The notes under the pieces: generated by a model
What the model was told of the DNA's origin: nothing
Database searches by the model: none
What the model saw: the letters and a program-made list of their open reading frames with translations, nothing else
Made by a program: the position numbers and the translations under genes
Source: Streptomyces asoensis
GTDB taxonomy: Bacteria; Actinomycetota; Actinomycetes; Streptomycetales; Streptomycetaceae
Reading direction: 5' to 3'
NCBI RefSeq assembly: GCF_013085465.1
Contig: NZ_CP049838.1
Coordinates: 7,688,001 to 7,752,000, forward strand
Length of the DNA: 64,000 nucleotides
In this document: positions 10,321 through 19,678 of the stretch, in pieces
Layout: every line of letters starts with the position of its first letter
How positions within the stretch are numbered: position 1 is the first letter of the stretch

Positions 10321-11184
10321 TCAGAACGGATACCACCGCACCGCCTCGTCCCCGTCCCGCAGCGACGCCACCCGGCGCCGGAACTCCGTCAGCGCCTTGG
10401 GGTCGGCGGGCGCGTGCTGGGCCACCCAGGCGCAGCTCGCGGTCTCGCGGGCGCCCCGCAGGACCGTGCAGCCCGCCCACTCCCGCACATCCCAGCCGTA
10501 GGTCCCGGTGAAGGCGTCGTAGGCCTCGGCGGGCAGTCCGTACCGGTCGCGGGAGAGCGCCATGACCACCAGGTCGTGCTCGCGCAGATCGGCGGAGACG
10601 GTCTCCAGATCGACCAGGACCGGGCCGTCGGGCCCGATGTGCACATTGCGGGGCAGCGCGTCGCCGTGGATCGGGCCGGGCGGCAGGTGCGGGGTGAGCG
10701 CGGCGGCGGCCGTGGCGAAGCCGTCGCGGCGCTCGCGCAGATACGCCGCGTCCGCCGGGTCGATCGCGTCGCCCGCGAGCCGCAGCCAGCGTTCGACCCC
10801 CGACAGCAGATCACGCGCGGGCAGGCCGAAGTCGGGGGCGGGCAGGGCGTGCACGAGACGCAGGAGTTCGGCCAGATCCCGTGGCCCGGCGGGGCGCACG
10901 GGGTCGGGCAGCCGGTGCCACAGGGTCACCGGGTGCCCCTCGACGAGCAGCGGCTTCGGCTCGGCGGCCCGCACCGCCGGGACGCCCGCCCCGGCCAGCC
11001 AGGCTGCGACCTCCAGTTCGCGCCGGGCCCGGTCGAGGAGTTCGGCGTCACGGCCCACCTTCACCACCAGGTCGCCGGCGGCGAACACCGCGTTCTCGCC
11101 CAGGGCGAGGAGCCGCGCGTCCGCCACCGGACCGGGCAGAACCTCCGCCGCGGCGAGTACGTCCCGCGCCCGTGCCTCGTCCAT
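10321..11184 (-). CDS. Aminoglycoside phosphotransferase-family kinase
   Basis: 287 aa from the ATG at 11184 (MDEARARDVLAAAE). It has the fold signature of APH/choline-kinase enzymes: Lys42 in LVVKVG for ATP binding, the Brenner motif IHGDALPRNVHI (His173, Asp175, Asn180) and VLVDLE with Asp192 for metal binding. Substrates in this family range from aminoglycosides to sugars and small alcohols. Nothing here points to a specific one, and most genomic copies in Streptomyces are not resistance determinants. It is divergent from the ABC operon starting at 11361. Confidence 0.8.
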   Translation of the reverse strand: MDEARARDVLAAAEVLPGPVADARLLALGENAVFAAGDLVVKVGRDAELLDRARRELEVAAWLAGAGVPAVRAAEPKPLLVEGHPVTLWHRLPDPVRPAGPRDLAELLRLVHALPAPDFGLPARDLLSGVERWLRLAGDAIDPADAAYLRERRDGFATAAAALTPHLPPGPIHGDALPRNVHIGPDGPVLVDLETVSADLREHDLVVMALSRDRYGLPAEAYDAFTGTYGWDVREWAGCTVLRGARETASCAWVAQHAPADPKALTEFRRRVASLRDGDEAVRWYPF

Positions 11185-11292
11185 CGTCCGCCTCCGTGTG
11201 ATGCGCCGCCCGACCCTGCCGGACGGCATCGGGATCCGGCCATCCGACGGCCAGTGTCGCATTCGCACAGATCGGGCCGTGCGCACGGTCTC

Positions 11293-11321
11293 TTGACGGG
11301 GTACAGCACCTTCACGACCAT
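11293..11321 (+). promoter_or_regulatory. Possible promoter of the ABC operon
   Basis: TTGACG (11293-11298), a 17-base spacer and GACCAT (11316-11321) precede the GTG at 11361. The -35 is good, the -10 poor. No LacI-type palindrome is visible in this 176-base divergent region, unlike the polysaccharide locus further right. Confidence 0.35.
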
Positions 11322-11360
11322 GGCGGGGCCCGTCACAGCCGCGGGAAGGGGGCCGATCCG

Positions 11361-12296
11361 GTGTCGTTGGCGACCGAGAAGAGACGGACCGTGCGTCGCG
11401 CGTCCGGCACCGGCCCGCCGCGCGGCACCGCGGGCCACGGCGCGTGGTTCCTCGTCCTCCCCGCCCTGATCCCCGTCCTGGCCCTGAGCGTCGGCCCGCT
11501 GCTCTACGGGATCCTGCTGGCGTTCACCGACGCCCAGTCGGGCCGCACCGCGCCCACCCGGTGGATCGGCGTCCTCAACTTCTCCGACCTGCTGCACGAC
11601 ACGCTGTTCTGGGAGTCGTTCCGGATCGGCCTGGTCTGGGCGGTCGGGGTGACCGTCCCGCAGTTCCTGCTCGCCCTCGGCCTCGCCCTGCTCCTGGACC
11701 AGGACCTGCGGCTGCGCTGGCTGGCCCGCGCCCTCGCGATCATCCCCTGGGCGATGCCCGAGGTCGTGGTCGGCGTCATGTGGCGGCTCGTCTACAACCC
11801 GGACGCCGGCATCCTCAACGAGACCCTGCGCGACCTGGGTCTGGGCGACGGGCGGGACTGGCTCAGCGGGCTGGCGACCGCCCTGCCCGCGGTGATCGTC
11901 GTAGGCGTGTGGGCGGGCATGCCGCAGACGACGGTCGCCCTGCTCGCCGGTCTCCAGAACACCCCGAGGGAACTGCACGAGGCGGCCGCGGTGGACGGTG
12001 CGGGCGCCTGGCGCCGCTTCCGGACCGTCACCTGGCCCGCCCTGCGGCCCATCGCCCTCGCCATCACGGCCCTCAACTTCATCTGGAACTTCAACTCCTT
12101 CGCCCTGGTCTATGTGCTGACCAACGGCGGCCCCGGCGGCCGCACCCGGCTGCCCATGCTCTTCGCCTACGAAGAGGCCTTCCGCTACGGCCAGTTCGGG
12201 TACGCCGCGGCGATGGGCTGTGTGATGGTCGCGGTGATCTCGGTGTTCCTGGCCCTGTTCCTGGTGGGCCGGATCAGGGGAGGTGACGACGCGTGA
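11361..12296 (+). CDS. ABC sugar importer permease, MalF type
   Basis: 311 aa, GTG start with GGAAGGGGG upstream. A short cytoplasmic N-terminus is followed by about six transmembrane segments (first near residues 32-55). The cytoplasmic EAA loop that docks with the ATPase is visible as RELHEAAAVDGAGAWRRF. It belongs to the carbohydrate CUT1 family. It overlaps the next permease by four bases (GTGA), so the two are translationally coupled. No ATPase gene follows, as is usual in Streptomyces, where MsiK energises many sugar importers. Confidence 0.9.
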   Translation: MSLATEKRRTVRRASGTGPPRGTAGHGAWFLVLPALIPVLALSVGPLLYGILLAFTDAQSGRTAPTRWIGVLNFSDLLHDTLFWESFRIGLVWAVGVTVPQFLLALGLALLLDQDLRLRWLARALAIIPWAMPEVVVGVMWRLVYNPDAGILNETLRDLGLGDGRDWLSGLATALPAVIVVGVWAGMPQTTVALLAGLQNTPRELHEAAAVDGAGAWRRFRTVTWPALRPIALAITALNFIWNFNSFALVYVLTNGGPGGRTRLPMLFAYEEAFRYGQFGYAAAMGCVMVAVISVFLALFLVGRIRGGDDA

Positions 12297-13135
12297 GAAC
12301 CCGCCCCGCGGCCCGGGCCGGCCGGGCCGCCCAGTACACGGCCCTGATCGGCTATCTCGTCTTCCTCGCCTTCCCCTTCCTCTGGCTGCTCTCCGTCGCG
12401 TTCAAGCCCGCGCGCGAACTGGGCAGCCTGCACCCCACGTGGATCCCGAAGCACCCCACCCTCGCCAACTTCCGCCAGGCGTTCGACGAACAGCCCCTGC
12501 TGCACGCCGCGTCCAACTCCCTGCTCGCCGCGGTGAGCGCCGCCGTGATCGCCGTGGCCCTCGCCACCCCGATGGCGTACGTCATGGCCCGGCAGCGCAC
12601 CCGGCTCGCGCGGGCGGCGTCCGGGTGGGTGGTGGTCAGCCAGGCGTTCCCGTTCGTGCTGGTGATCATCCCGCTGTTCCTGGTGCTGAAGAACCTGCGG
12701 CTGATCGACTCCGTGCCGGGGCTGGTGATGGTGTACGTGGTGTGGGCGCTGCCCTTCGCGCTGTGGATGCTCGTCGGATACGTCCGGGCCGTCCCCGTCG
12801 AACTGGAGGAGGCGGCGGCGATCGACGGCGCCGGGCGGCTGCGGACGCTGGTCTCGGTGACGGCGCCGCTGCTCGCTCCCGGGATCGTGGCGACGGCGCT
12901 GTTCGCGTTCATCACGGCCTGGAACGAGTTCTTCTTCGCGCTGGTGCTGCTGAAGACCCCGGAGAAACAGACCCTGCCGGTGGTCCTGACCCACTTCATC
13001 GGCACGGAGGGCGTCGCCGACCTCGGGCCCCTGGCCGCCGCCGCCTTCCTCGCCACCCTCCCCTCGCTGGTCGTCTTCGCGATCGTCCAGCGCCGGATCA
13101 CGGGCGGCATGCTCGCCGGGGCGGTGAAGAGCTGA
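12293..13135 (+). CDS. ABC sugar importer permease, MalG type
   Basis: 280 aa, GTG start overlapping the preceding stop. Six predicted membrane segments; the EAA loop reads PVELEEAAAIDGAGRLRTL. It is the second half of the CUT1 membrane channel with the preceding protein. It overlaps the binding-protein gene by one base. The gene order permease-permease-binding protein is the reverse of the common one. Confidence 0.9.
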   Translation: MRTRPAARAGRAAQYTALIGYLVFLAFPFLWLLSVAFKPARELGSLHPTWIPKHPTLANFRQAFDEQPLLHAASNSLLAAVSAAVIAVALATPMAYVMARQRTRLARAASGWVVVSQAFPFVLVIIPLFLVLKNLRLIDSVPGLVMVYVVWALPFALWMLVGYVRAVPVELEEAAAIDGAGRLRTLVSVTAPLLAPGIVATALFAFITAWNEFFFALVLLKTPEKQTLPVVLTHFIGTEGVADLGPLAAAAFLATLPSLVVFAIVQRRITGGMLAGAVKS

Positions 13136-14409
13136 TGCGGACCAGAGCGCTGATCGTGGCCGTCCTGCTGCTCCTCGCGGGCTGCACCGCCGGCGGCGGG
13201 GACGACGACGGCCCCGTCACCCTCCGCTTCCAGTCCCTGGCTTGGCAGGAGGAGTCCGTCCAGGCCAACAAGGAACTGGTGAAGGAGTGGAACGCGACCC
13301 ACTCCGACGTCAAGGTCGAGTACATACAGGGGAGTTGGTCGAGCGTCCACGACCAGCTGCTCACCTCCTTCGAGGGCGGCGAGGCCCCCGACATCATCCA
13401 CGACGCCTCCGACGACCTCGCCGACTTCGCCTACGGCGGCTACCTCGCCGACCTGACCGATCTGCTGCCCGCCCGCCTCAAGTCGGACATTCCACAGCGC
13501 AGTTGGGAGACGACGACCTTCGGCGACGGCGTCTACGGCGTGCCGTTCCTCCAGGAGCCGCGCGTCCTCGTCGCGAACGCGACCTGGCTGAAGCGCTCCG
13601 GTGTACGGATCCCGACCCCCGAACACCCCTGGAGCTGGGCGGAGTTCCGGCAGATCACGGAGCAGCTCACCGGCGACGGCAAGTACGGCGTGGCCTGGCC
13701 GCTGAAGGAGCCCGTCTCCGCCACCCTCAACCTCTCCCTGTCGGCGGGCGGACAGCTCTTCCACCGGGGAGCGGACGGAAAGGTCACCGTCCGCTTCGAG
13801 GCCGGCGACGAGGTCGTACCGCGCACCGTCCACGACCAGGTCGACACCGACCACAGTGCCTCGCCCACGACGCTGGGCAGCGGCGGCTCGGACACCCTGC
13901 CGGGGTTCTTCGGCGGCCGGTACGCGATGGTCCCGCTCGGCTTCTCCTACCGCCAGCAGATCGTGCAGCAGGCGCCCAAGGGGTTCGACTGGCAGGTGCT
14001 GCCCGCCCCGGCGGGCGCCGACGGGCTCGCCCAGGGGGTCAGCCCGCAGACGCTGTCCGTCGCCGAGGACAGCCCGCACCAGCAGGAGGCGGCGGCGTTC
14101 ATCGACTTCCTGCTCCGGCCGAAGAACATGGTGCGCCTCGCCCTGGGCGACTGGATGCTGCCGACCGGCACGCAGGCCCTCGCCGACCCCGCCCTGCACA
14201 CGGCGAAGGACGACTGGGCGACCGGCACCGCCCTCGCCGAGCACCTGCGCCCGGCGCCCGCCCAGTCCGTCCGGGGCTACGCCGAGTGGAAGGACAAGGT
14301 CGCCACCCCCGCGTTCCAGGAGTACTACAGCGGGGCGATCGATCTCGGTGAACTGCGCGAGCGGCTCGAGAAGGACGGCAACCTGGTGCTGGCGCGCTAC
14401 CAGCGGTGA
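13135..14409 (+). CDS. ABC sugar-binding lipoprotein
   Basis: 424 aa from the ATG at 13135, which overlaps the stop of the permease gene. A short lipoprotein signal ends in LLLLAGC, so Cys17 is probably acylated. The mature protein has the family-1 solute-binding fold: FEGGEAPDIIHDASDDLADF, AEFRQITEQLTGDGKYGVAWP and QEAAAFIDFLLRPKNM. It delivers an unidentified carbohydrate to the two upstream permeases. No glycosidase or regulator accompanies the operon, so the substrate cannot be guessed from context. Confidence 0.9.
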   Translation: MRTRALIVAVLLLLAGCTAGGGDDDGPVTLRFQSLAWQEESVQANKELVKEWNATHSDVKVEYIQGSWSSVHDQLLTSFEGGEAPDIIHDASDDLADFAYGGYLADLTDLLPARLKSDIPQRSWETTTFGDGVYGVPFLQEPRVLVANATWLKRSGVRIPTPEHPWSWAEFRQITEQLTGDGKYGVAWPLKEPVSATLNLSLSAGGQLFHRGADGKVTVRFEAGDEVVPRTVHDQVDTDHSASPTTLGSGGSDTLPGFFGGRYAMVPLGFSYRQQIVQQAPKGFDWQVLPAPAGADGLAQGVSPQTLSVAEDSPHQQEAAAFIDFLLRPKNMVRLALGDWMLPTGTQALADPALHTAKDDWATGTALAEHLRPAPAQSVRGYAEWKDKVATPAFQEYYSGAIDLGELRERLEKDGNLVLARYQR

Positions 14410-14418
14410 ACGGCCGGT

Positions 14419-15375
14419 TCAGGCAACGGCGGGGCCGGTGACGAGCTGCCCCTGGTCGTCGTACGGCCAGACGTTGGGGACACAGCCGTCCATGCCCTTG
14501 ATCTGCTGCATCATCGCCGGGGCCGGCTTGCCCGGGCCGGGACAGCCGACGTGGCCGTGGCCGAGGAAGTGGCCCACCTCGTGGTTGACGATCAGCGCGC
14601 GATAGGCGGTGACGTCCTTGGCGTAGACGGGGGTGGCCAGCAGCCAGCGCTTGAGGTTGACCATGACGCTGTCGGCCACGTTGCAGTTGACCTCGCCGCC
14701 CGTGTCCAGTCCGTACTGCCCGCAGATCTTGTCCACGGTGCCGGGTGTCGCGACCCGTACGACGAAGTCGGTGGTGCCGCCGGAGACCCGTTGGAACGCC
14801 GAGCGACCGTCCGCCGTCCAGCCGCGCCGGTCGCCCAGGATGGTCTCCACCTGCCGGGCCACGTCCGTGGCGGACAGGTCGAGGCCGTCCTCGACGTCGA
14901 CCCGGTAGCGCAGGGCCGTGCCCCGGCCCACCTTGGCGCTGGAGCCGGGGGCGGTGGTGAAGGTGCCCGGCCCCGAGGCCGGGATGTCCGACTCGGACGG
15001 CCCGTCGGACGCTCTGCCGGATGTTCCGGCCGACGGACTGCCGGACGGACTGCCGGACGAACCGGCGGACGGACCGGCCGACGGGCTGCCCGAGGTGTGC
15101 GCGGCGGCCCCGGAGCCGGCCGTCGGCCCGGTGGGCGCGGGGCCGGACTCCCCGGATCCGCCCGGCTCGGCGGACGCGGTGGCGCGGCCCTCGGCCGAAA
15201 CCCCGCCCGCGTCGGCGGACGTCCAGCCCACGGCCGCGAAACCGGCGGCGCCCAGCACGGCCAGCGCGGCCGTCCCACCCCACACCGAACCCTTCCGGAC
15301 GCGTCGGCCGGAGGCGTGCGCGGGGCCGCTCCGACGGCGACGGACGGGGGAAGAAGTTGCTTTGTGCGCGGTCAT
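14419..15375 (-). CDS. Secreted DUF3152 protein with zinc metalloprotease-like motif
   Basis: 318 aa. Residues 1-50 hold a basic N-terminus and a membrane segment (GTAALAVLGAAGFAAVGW), so it is secreted or anchored. Residues 55-145 are a low-complexity Ser/Gly/Pro/Ala linker, encoded partly by 12-base repeats near 15040-15090. The C-terminal domain is DUF3152 and carries HEVGHFLGHGH (265-275), which matches the HExxHxxGxxH zinc motif of metzincin peptidases. Three later Cys could form disulfides. Family function is unknown; a cell-surface peptidase is a reasonable inference. It is divergent from a two-component system and ends 9 bases from the convergent ABC operon. Confidence 0.85.
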   Translation of the reverse strand: MTAHKATSSPVRRRRSGPAHASGRRVRKGSVWGGTAALAVLGAAGFAAVGWTSADAGGVSAEGRATASAEPGGSGESGPAPTGPTAGSGAAAHTSGSPSAGPSAGSSGSPSGSPSAGTSGRASDGPSESDIPASGPGTFTTAPGSSAKVGRGTALRYRVDVEDGLDLSATDVARQVETILGDRRGWTADGRSAFQRVSGGTTDFVVRVATPGTVDKICGQYGLDTGGEVNCNVADSVMVNLKRWLLATPVYAKDVTAYRALIVNHEVGHFLGHGHVGCPGPGKPAPAMMQQIKGMDGCVPNVWPYDDQGQLVTGPAVA

Positions 15376-15515
15376 GGTTGTTCAGATTGTGATTGCCATG
15401 TGATCGGATCTGGCCCGGACGATAACGAAACAGTAACGACCCGACCGGTTCCGTTTCATGTGATCATCCGGTAACAGTGCTCCGAACGGGCCGACGGCGT
15501 ACGGATACTGAGCGC

Positions 15516-16208
15516 ATGCCACGAGTTCTGCTGATCGAGGACGACCGTGCCGTGCGGGACGGCGTCGCCCTGGCGTTGCGCCGTCAGGGCCACGAGGTCG
15601 CCGCCGCCGAGACCGGGGAGGACGGCCTGAACCGGCTGCTGTCCTTCCGGCCCGATGTCGTGGTGCTCGACCTGATGCTGCCCGGTATGACCGGCCTGGA
15701 CGTCTGCCGCAGGATGCGTGCCCTGGACCAGACGCTGCCGATCATCATGGCCACCGCGCGGGGCGACGACGAGGACATCGTTGTCGGTCTCGAAGCCGGA
15801 GCCGACGACTACGTGGTCAAGCCCGTGCCGGCCCGGGTGCTCCAGGCCCGGATCCGCGCCGTCCTGCGCCGGGCGGCCGGCGCACCCGCCGACGGCGGCA
15901 TACCGAAGATCGACACCTACGGCGACCTGGCCGTCGACCGGGCCGGACTCTCGGTCACCTGGCAGGGGGAGCCGGTCGCCCTCGCCCCCTCCGAACTGCG
16001 ACTGCTGCTGACCCTGTCGGCCTCGCCCGGCCAGGTGTTCAGCCGACAGCAACTCCTCGAGGCGGTCTGGCAGCACAGCTACCACGGCGACGCGCGCCTG
16101 GTGGACGCCTGCGTCAAACGGCTGCGCGCCAAGCTGGGCGAACCCCCGCGCGAGCCCCGCCACATCCACACCGTGCGCGGCTTCGGCTACCGGTTCGCCT
16201 CCCGGTGA
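15516..16208 (+). CDS. OmpR-family response regulator
   Basis: 230 aa from the ATG at 15516. The receiver domain (1-118) has the acidic pair at Glu8-Asp9-Asp10, the phosphoacceptor Asp52 in VVVLDLMLP, Thr80 and Lys102 in DYVVKP. The C-terminal winged-helix domain (about 130-229) ends RHIHTVRGFGYRF. The start codon is 6 bases after GATACT with no ribosome binding site, so the mRNA may be leaderless. It is the first gene of a three-gene operon with the kinase and a lipoprotein, an organisation that recalls the CseABC envelope-stress system although the order differs. Confidence 0.93.
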   Translation: MPRVLLIEDDRAVRDGVALALRRQGHEVAAAETGEDGLNRLLSFRPDVVVLDLMLPGMTGLDVCRRMRALDQTLPIIMATARGDDEDIVVGLEAGADDYVVKPVPARVLQARIRAVLRRAAGAPADGGIPKIDTYGDLAVDRAGLSVTWQGEPVALAPSELRLLLTLSASPGQVFSRQQLLEAVWQHSYHGDARLVDACVKRLRAKLGEPPREPRHIHTVRGFGYRFASR

Positions 16209-17734
16209 GGCACCTGGGAACCCGGGTCAGGACGCACCGACTGCGTGGTCTGCGCGTGCGGCTGGTGGTGGCGTTCGCGCTGGTCGCCGCTGTCACCGCC
16301 ACGACCACCGGCGCGCTCACCTTCCGGGAGGCGCGCACCGGAGTGCTCCAGCAGAGCCAGGACACCGTGATCGTGCAGCTGCGCACCCAGGTGACACGGC
16401 TCGCCCCCGCACTCGTCCTGCCGGCCGGCCGGGACGAACTGCGGCGGTTCGCCTCCGAGGTGGCCGGCGCCGAGCCGTCGGGCGCCTGGCGCGTACTGGT
16501 CGTCTACCGCGGGCTGGAGGCCACGTCCGTCCCCGACGACCCGTTCGAGGAACTGACGCCCGCCCTGCGCGAGGCGGTCGACTCCCGGTCGGCCACCGTC
16601 TTCCAGCGGGTGAACCGCGCGGACCACACCGCACTCGTCGTCGGCATGTCGGTCGCCTTCACCTCCTCCCTGTCGAGCAGCTGGCCGCTCACCGGACTCC
16701 AGGTGTTCCTGACGGTGCCGCAGACCACCGAACAGGCCTACGTGGACGCCCTGGTGACCGCCGTCGAGCGGGCCGCCGTCCCCGCCCTGGCCCTCGCCGT
16801 CCTGCTCGCGCTGCTCGCCGCCCGCGGAGTGCTGCGGCCGGTACGCGCACTGCGCCACGCCACCCGCAGCATCGCCGAGGGCCGACTGGACACCCGCCTC
16901 GCCGTCGACGGCTCCGACGAACTCGCCGAGCTGTCGCACACGTTCAACGAGACGGCCGCCGCCCTGGAGGAGTCCGTGGCCGAACTGCGCGGCATGGAGG
17001 CCCGTGCCCGCCGATTCGCCGCGGACGTCTCGCACGAGCTGCGCACTCCGCTGGCCGCCATGTCGGCCGTCACCGACGTGCTCGACGAGGACGCGGCCGG
17101 CCTCGACCCCGACACCGCCACCGCGGTCCGGCTGATCAGCGAGGAGACCGTGAAGCTGGCCCGGCTCGTGGACGACCTGATGGAGATCTCCCGCTTCGAC
17201 GCGGGCGCCGCCGTGCTGCATCTGGACGAGATCGACCTCGCCGAGTCCCTCCGGCGCACGCTCGCCGCCCGCGGCTGGACCGACACGGTGGAGGCCCGCC
17301 TGCCGGAGCCGGACGCGCTGCGCGGACGTGTCGACCCGCGCCGACTCGACGTCGTCGTCGCCAACCTGGTCGGCAACGCCCTGCGGCACGGCGCCCGTCC
17401 GGTGCGGTTGGACCTCCACGAGGGCGAGGGGTCCGGTGCCGGGCGGCGGGCGGTCATCGAGGTGCTGGACAGCGGGCCCGGGATCCCCGACGACGTGCTG
17501 CCTCATGTCTTCGAGCGCTTCTACAAGTCGGACGCCGCCCGGTCCCGGACCGAAGGCAGCGGACTGGGACTGGCGATCACCGAGGAGAACGTCCGGATGC
17601 ACGGCGGCACGGTCCGGGCGGCCAACCGGCCGGAGGGCGGCGCCGTCTTCACGGTGGAACTCCCACTGCGCCGGGACGAGCCGACGCGGGACGAGCCGAC
17701 GCGGGACGAGCCGACGCGGGAGGAACGAGCATGA
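16205..17734 (+). CDS. Sensor histidine kinase
   Basis: 509 aa, GTG start overlapping the regulator stop by four bases. Two membrane helices (about 19-40 and 190-208) enclose a 150-residue extracellular sensor domain. They are followed by a HAMP linker, the H-box FAADVSHELRTPL with phospho-His277, the N-box ANLVGNALRHG, and ATP-lid motifs DSGPGIP and GSGLGLAI. It phosphorylates the upstream regulator. The last residues are three copies of RDEPT encoded by a 15-base tandem repeat, probably a disordered and variable tail. Confidence 0.93.
   Translation: MRHLGTRVRTHRLRGLRVRLVVAFALVAAVTATTTGALTFREARTGVLQQSQDTVIVQLRTQVTRLAPALVLPAGRDELRRFASEVAGAEPSGAWRVLVVYRGLEATSVPDDPFEELTPALREAVDSRSATVFQRVNRADHTALVVGMSVAFTSSLSSSWPLTGLQVFLTVPQTTEQAYVDALVTAVERAAVPALALAVLLALLAARGVLRPVRALRHATRSIAEGRLDTRLAVDGSDELAELSHTFNETAAALEESVAELRGMEARARRFAADVSHELRTPLAAMSAVTDVLDEDAAGLDPDTATAVRLISEETVKLARLVDDLMEISRFDAGAAVLHLDEIDLAESLRRTLAARGWTDTVEARLPEPDALRGRVDPRRLDVVVANLVGNALRHGARPVRLDLHEGEGSGAGRRAVIEVLDSGPGIPDDVLPHVFERFYKSDAARSRTEGSGLGLAITEENVRMHGGTVRAANRPEGGAVFTVELPLRRDEPTRDEPTRDEPTREERA
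17673..17717 (+). repeat. 15-base tandem repeat in the kinase gene
   Basis: GGGACGAGCCGACGC occurs three times head to tail at the 3' end of the histidine kinase gene and adds RDEPT units in frame. Copy number could vary between strains without shifting the frame. Confidence 0.85.
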
Positions 17735-18339
17735 GGGCCGTACGTCGAGCCGTGCTGCTGTGCGGCCCGGCGCTGTGCACGCTGGTCTCCTGCGGCATCC
17801 CGGCGACCGGCGTGGTGGAGGCGGGCGGACCCGCGCACGGGATCGTGCCGATGGTGCGGGTCTACCTCGTCGAAAACGGTTCCCTGGTCGCCGTACCCCG
17901 CAGGCCCGCCGACGCGGTCGACGCCGAGTCGGCGGTGAAGAACCTCCTCGAGGGTCCGACGGAGGCGGAACGGGCGAAGCGACTGACCACGCTGCTGCCC
18001 CCGCTGGAAGTCGGCCCGACACTCGCCCCGACGCCCGACGCGAGCGTGCCTCCCGCCGCCGGTCCGGCCGACGCTCCGTCGGGCGGTTCCGCCGTCGAGG
18101 CTCCGGCGTCGGCCACCGTGTCGGTGAACGCGCGAAGGGGCGTGGTGTCGATCCAACTGCGGTATGTCACCGAGGAGTTGGCCGACCTCGCGGTGGCGCA
18201 GCTGATCTGTACGGCAGCCGAGGCGCAGCGCACCTCGGACACCGGCACCGGCATCGGCGCCGAGGCCGTGGCGGTGAAGGTGACGAACGGGCGCGGGTGG
18301 AGTGTCGAGGGATCCGACGGGAGCTGTCCCGATGGCTGA
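17731..18339 (+). CDS. GerMN-domain lipoprotein of the two-component operon
   Basis: 202 aa, overlapping the kinase stop by four bases (ATGA). The signal peptide ends in LVSC with Cys21 as the lipid site. The mature part contains a GerMN-like domain in two halves ([35 protein letters not shown] and [24 protein letters not shown]) split by an Ala/Pro linker. GerMN domains occur in cell-surface and spore-germination proteins and in the LpqB lipoprotein that modulates the MtrAB kinase. It may likewise tune its kinase from the outer membrane face; this is inference from position. Confidence 0.82.
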   Translation: MRAVRRAVLLCGPALCTLVSCGIPATGVVEAGGPAHGIVPMVRVYLVENGSLVAVPRRPADAVDAESAVKNLLEGPTEAERAKRLTTLLPPLEVGPTLAPTPDASVPPAAGPADAPSGGSAVEAPASATVSVNARRGVVSIQLRYVTEELADLAVAQLICTAAEAQRTSDTGTGIGAEAVAVKVTNGRGWSVEGSDGSCPDG

Positions 18340-18354
18340 CCCGTGCTATTCAGG

Positions 18355-18384
18355 TTGCACGAGACGTATCGTCTCGCTTACGGT
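18355..18384 (+). promoter_or_regulatory. Promoter with TetR-type palindromic operator
   Basis: TTGCAC (18355-18360) and TACGGT (18379-18384) are separated by 18 bases. The spacer holds the perfect palindrome CGAGACG-TAT-CGTCTCG (18360-18376), placed where a bound repressor would block RNA polymerase. The ATG of the glycosyltransferase begins 7 bases after the -10 box, so the transcript is probably leaderless. No TetR gene lies beside it. Confidence 0.65.
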
Positions 18385-18391
18385 CGACGGT

Positions 18392-19597
18392 ATGACCAGT
18401 CGCCCCGCCCATGTCGCCATGTTCTCCATCGCCGCCCACGGCCACGTGAACCCGAGCCTCGAGGTGATCCGCGAGCTCGTCGCACGCGGGCACCGGGTGA
18501 CGTACGCGATTCCGCCCGTCTTCGCCGAGAAGGTGGCCGGTACCGGCGCCGAGGTCAAGCCGTGGCACTCGACGCTGCCCTCGCCCGACGACGACCCTTC
18601 CGCCTGGGGGAGCACCCTCCTCGACAACGTCGAGCCCTTCCTGGCCGACGCGATCCAGGCCCTGCCCCAGCTGATCGAGGCGTACCACGGGGACGAGCCG
18701 GACCTGGTGCTGCACGACATCACCGCCTATCCGGCCCGCGTCCTCGCCCACCGCTGGGGCGTGCCGGCGATCTCCCTCTCGCCCAACCTCGTGGCCTGGG
18801 AGGGCTACGAGGAGGAGATCGCCGAACCGATGTGGGCGGAGCCGAGGGAAACGGAGCGCGGAAAGGCTTACTACGCACGGTTCCACGCCTGGTTGGAGGA
18901 GAACGGGATCACCGAGCACCCCGACTCCTTCGCCGGCCGCCCGGCCCGCTCCCTCGTGCTGATCCCCAGAGCGCTCCAGCCGCACGCCGACCGGGTCGAC
19001 GAAAGCGTTTACACGTTCGTCGGCGCCTGCCAGGGCGACCGCGCCGCCGAGGGGGAGTGGACGCGCCCCGCGCGGGCGGAGAAGGTCGTCCTCGTCTCGC
19101 TGGGCTCGACCTTCACCGACCGGCCGGACTTCTACCGGGAGTGCGTGCGGGCCTTCGGTGAGCTGCCCGGCTGGCACCTCGTGCTCCAGATCGGCAGGCG
19201 CGTCGACCCCGCGGCGCTGGGCACCGTACCCGACAACGTCGAAGTACGTTCCTGGGTACCGCAGTTGGCGGTCCTGAAGCAGGCCGACCTGTTCGTCACG
19301 CACGCCGGAGCGGGCGGCAGTCAGGAGGGGCTGGCCACGGCCACACCGATGATCGCCGTACCGCAGGCCGTCGACCAGTTCGGCAACGCGGACATGCTCC
19401 AGGGGCTCGGTGCGGCCCGGCAGATCGCCACGCCCGAGGCGACGGCCGAGACCCTGCGGGAAGCCGCCCTCGCGCTCGTCGACGACCCGGAGGTGGCCCG
19501 TCGGCTCAAGGTGATCCAGGCGGAGATGGCGGACGAGGGCGGCACCCGCCGGGCGGTGGACCTCATCGAGGCCGAGCTGATGAGGAAGCGGTCCTGA
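18392..19597 (+). CDS. mgt: Macrolide glycosyltransferase, GT1 (MGT) family
   Basis: 401 aa from the ATG at 18392; the frame is open upstream but homology begins at [20 protein letters not shown]. The nucleotide-sugar-binding signature of GT1 enzymes is clear: [19 protein letters not shown] followed by [11 protein letters not shown]. The His of AAHGHVN corresponds to the usual catalytic base. Close relatives in S. lividans and other Streptomyces inactivate macrolides by adding glucose from UDP-glucose. The operator in the promoter suggests drug induction. A strong terminator follows. Confidence 0.85.
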   Translation: MTSRPAHVAMFSIAAHGHVNPSLEVIRELVARGHRVTYAIPPVFAEKVAGTGAEVKPWHSTLPSPDDDPSAWGSTLLDNVEPFLADAIQALPQLIEAYHGDEPDLVLHDITAYPARVLAHRWGVPAISLSPNLVAWEGYEEEIAEPMWAEPRETERGKAYYARFHAWLEENGITEHPDSFAGRPARSLVLIPRALQPHADRVDESVYTFVGACQGDRAAEGEWTRPARAEKVVLVSLGSTFTDRPDFYRECVRAFGELPGWHLVLQIGRRVDPAALGTVPDNVEVRSWVPQLAVLKQADLFVTHAGAGGSQEGLATATPMIAVPQAVDQFGNADMLQGLGAARQIATPEATAETLREAALALVDDPEVARRLKVIQAEMADEGGTRRAVDLIEAELMRKRS

Positions 19598-19678
19598 ACA
19601 ACCGTCCTGAAGCGTCCTGAACCGGCCCTCGACCGCTTCTGAACCGGTCCCGGACATGGTGACGAACCGGGCGTGAAA

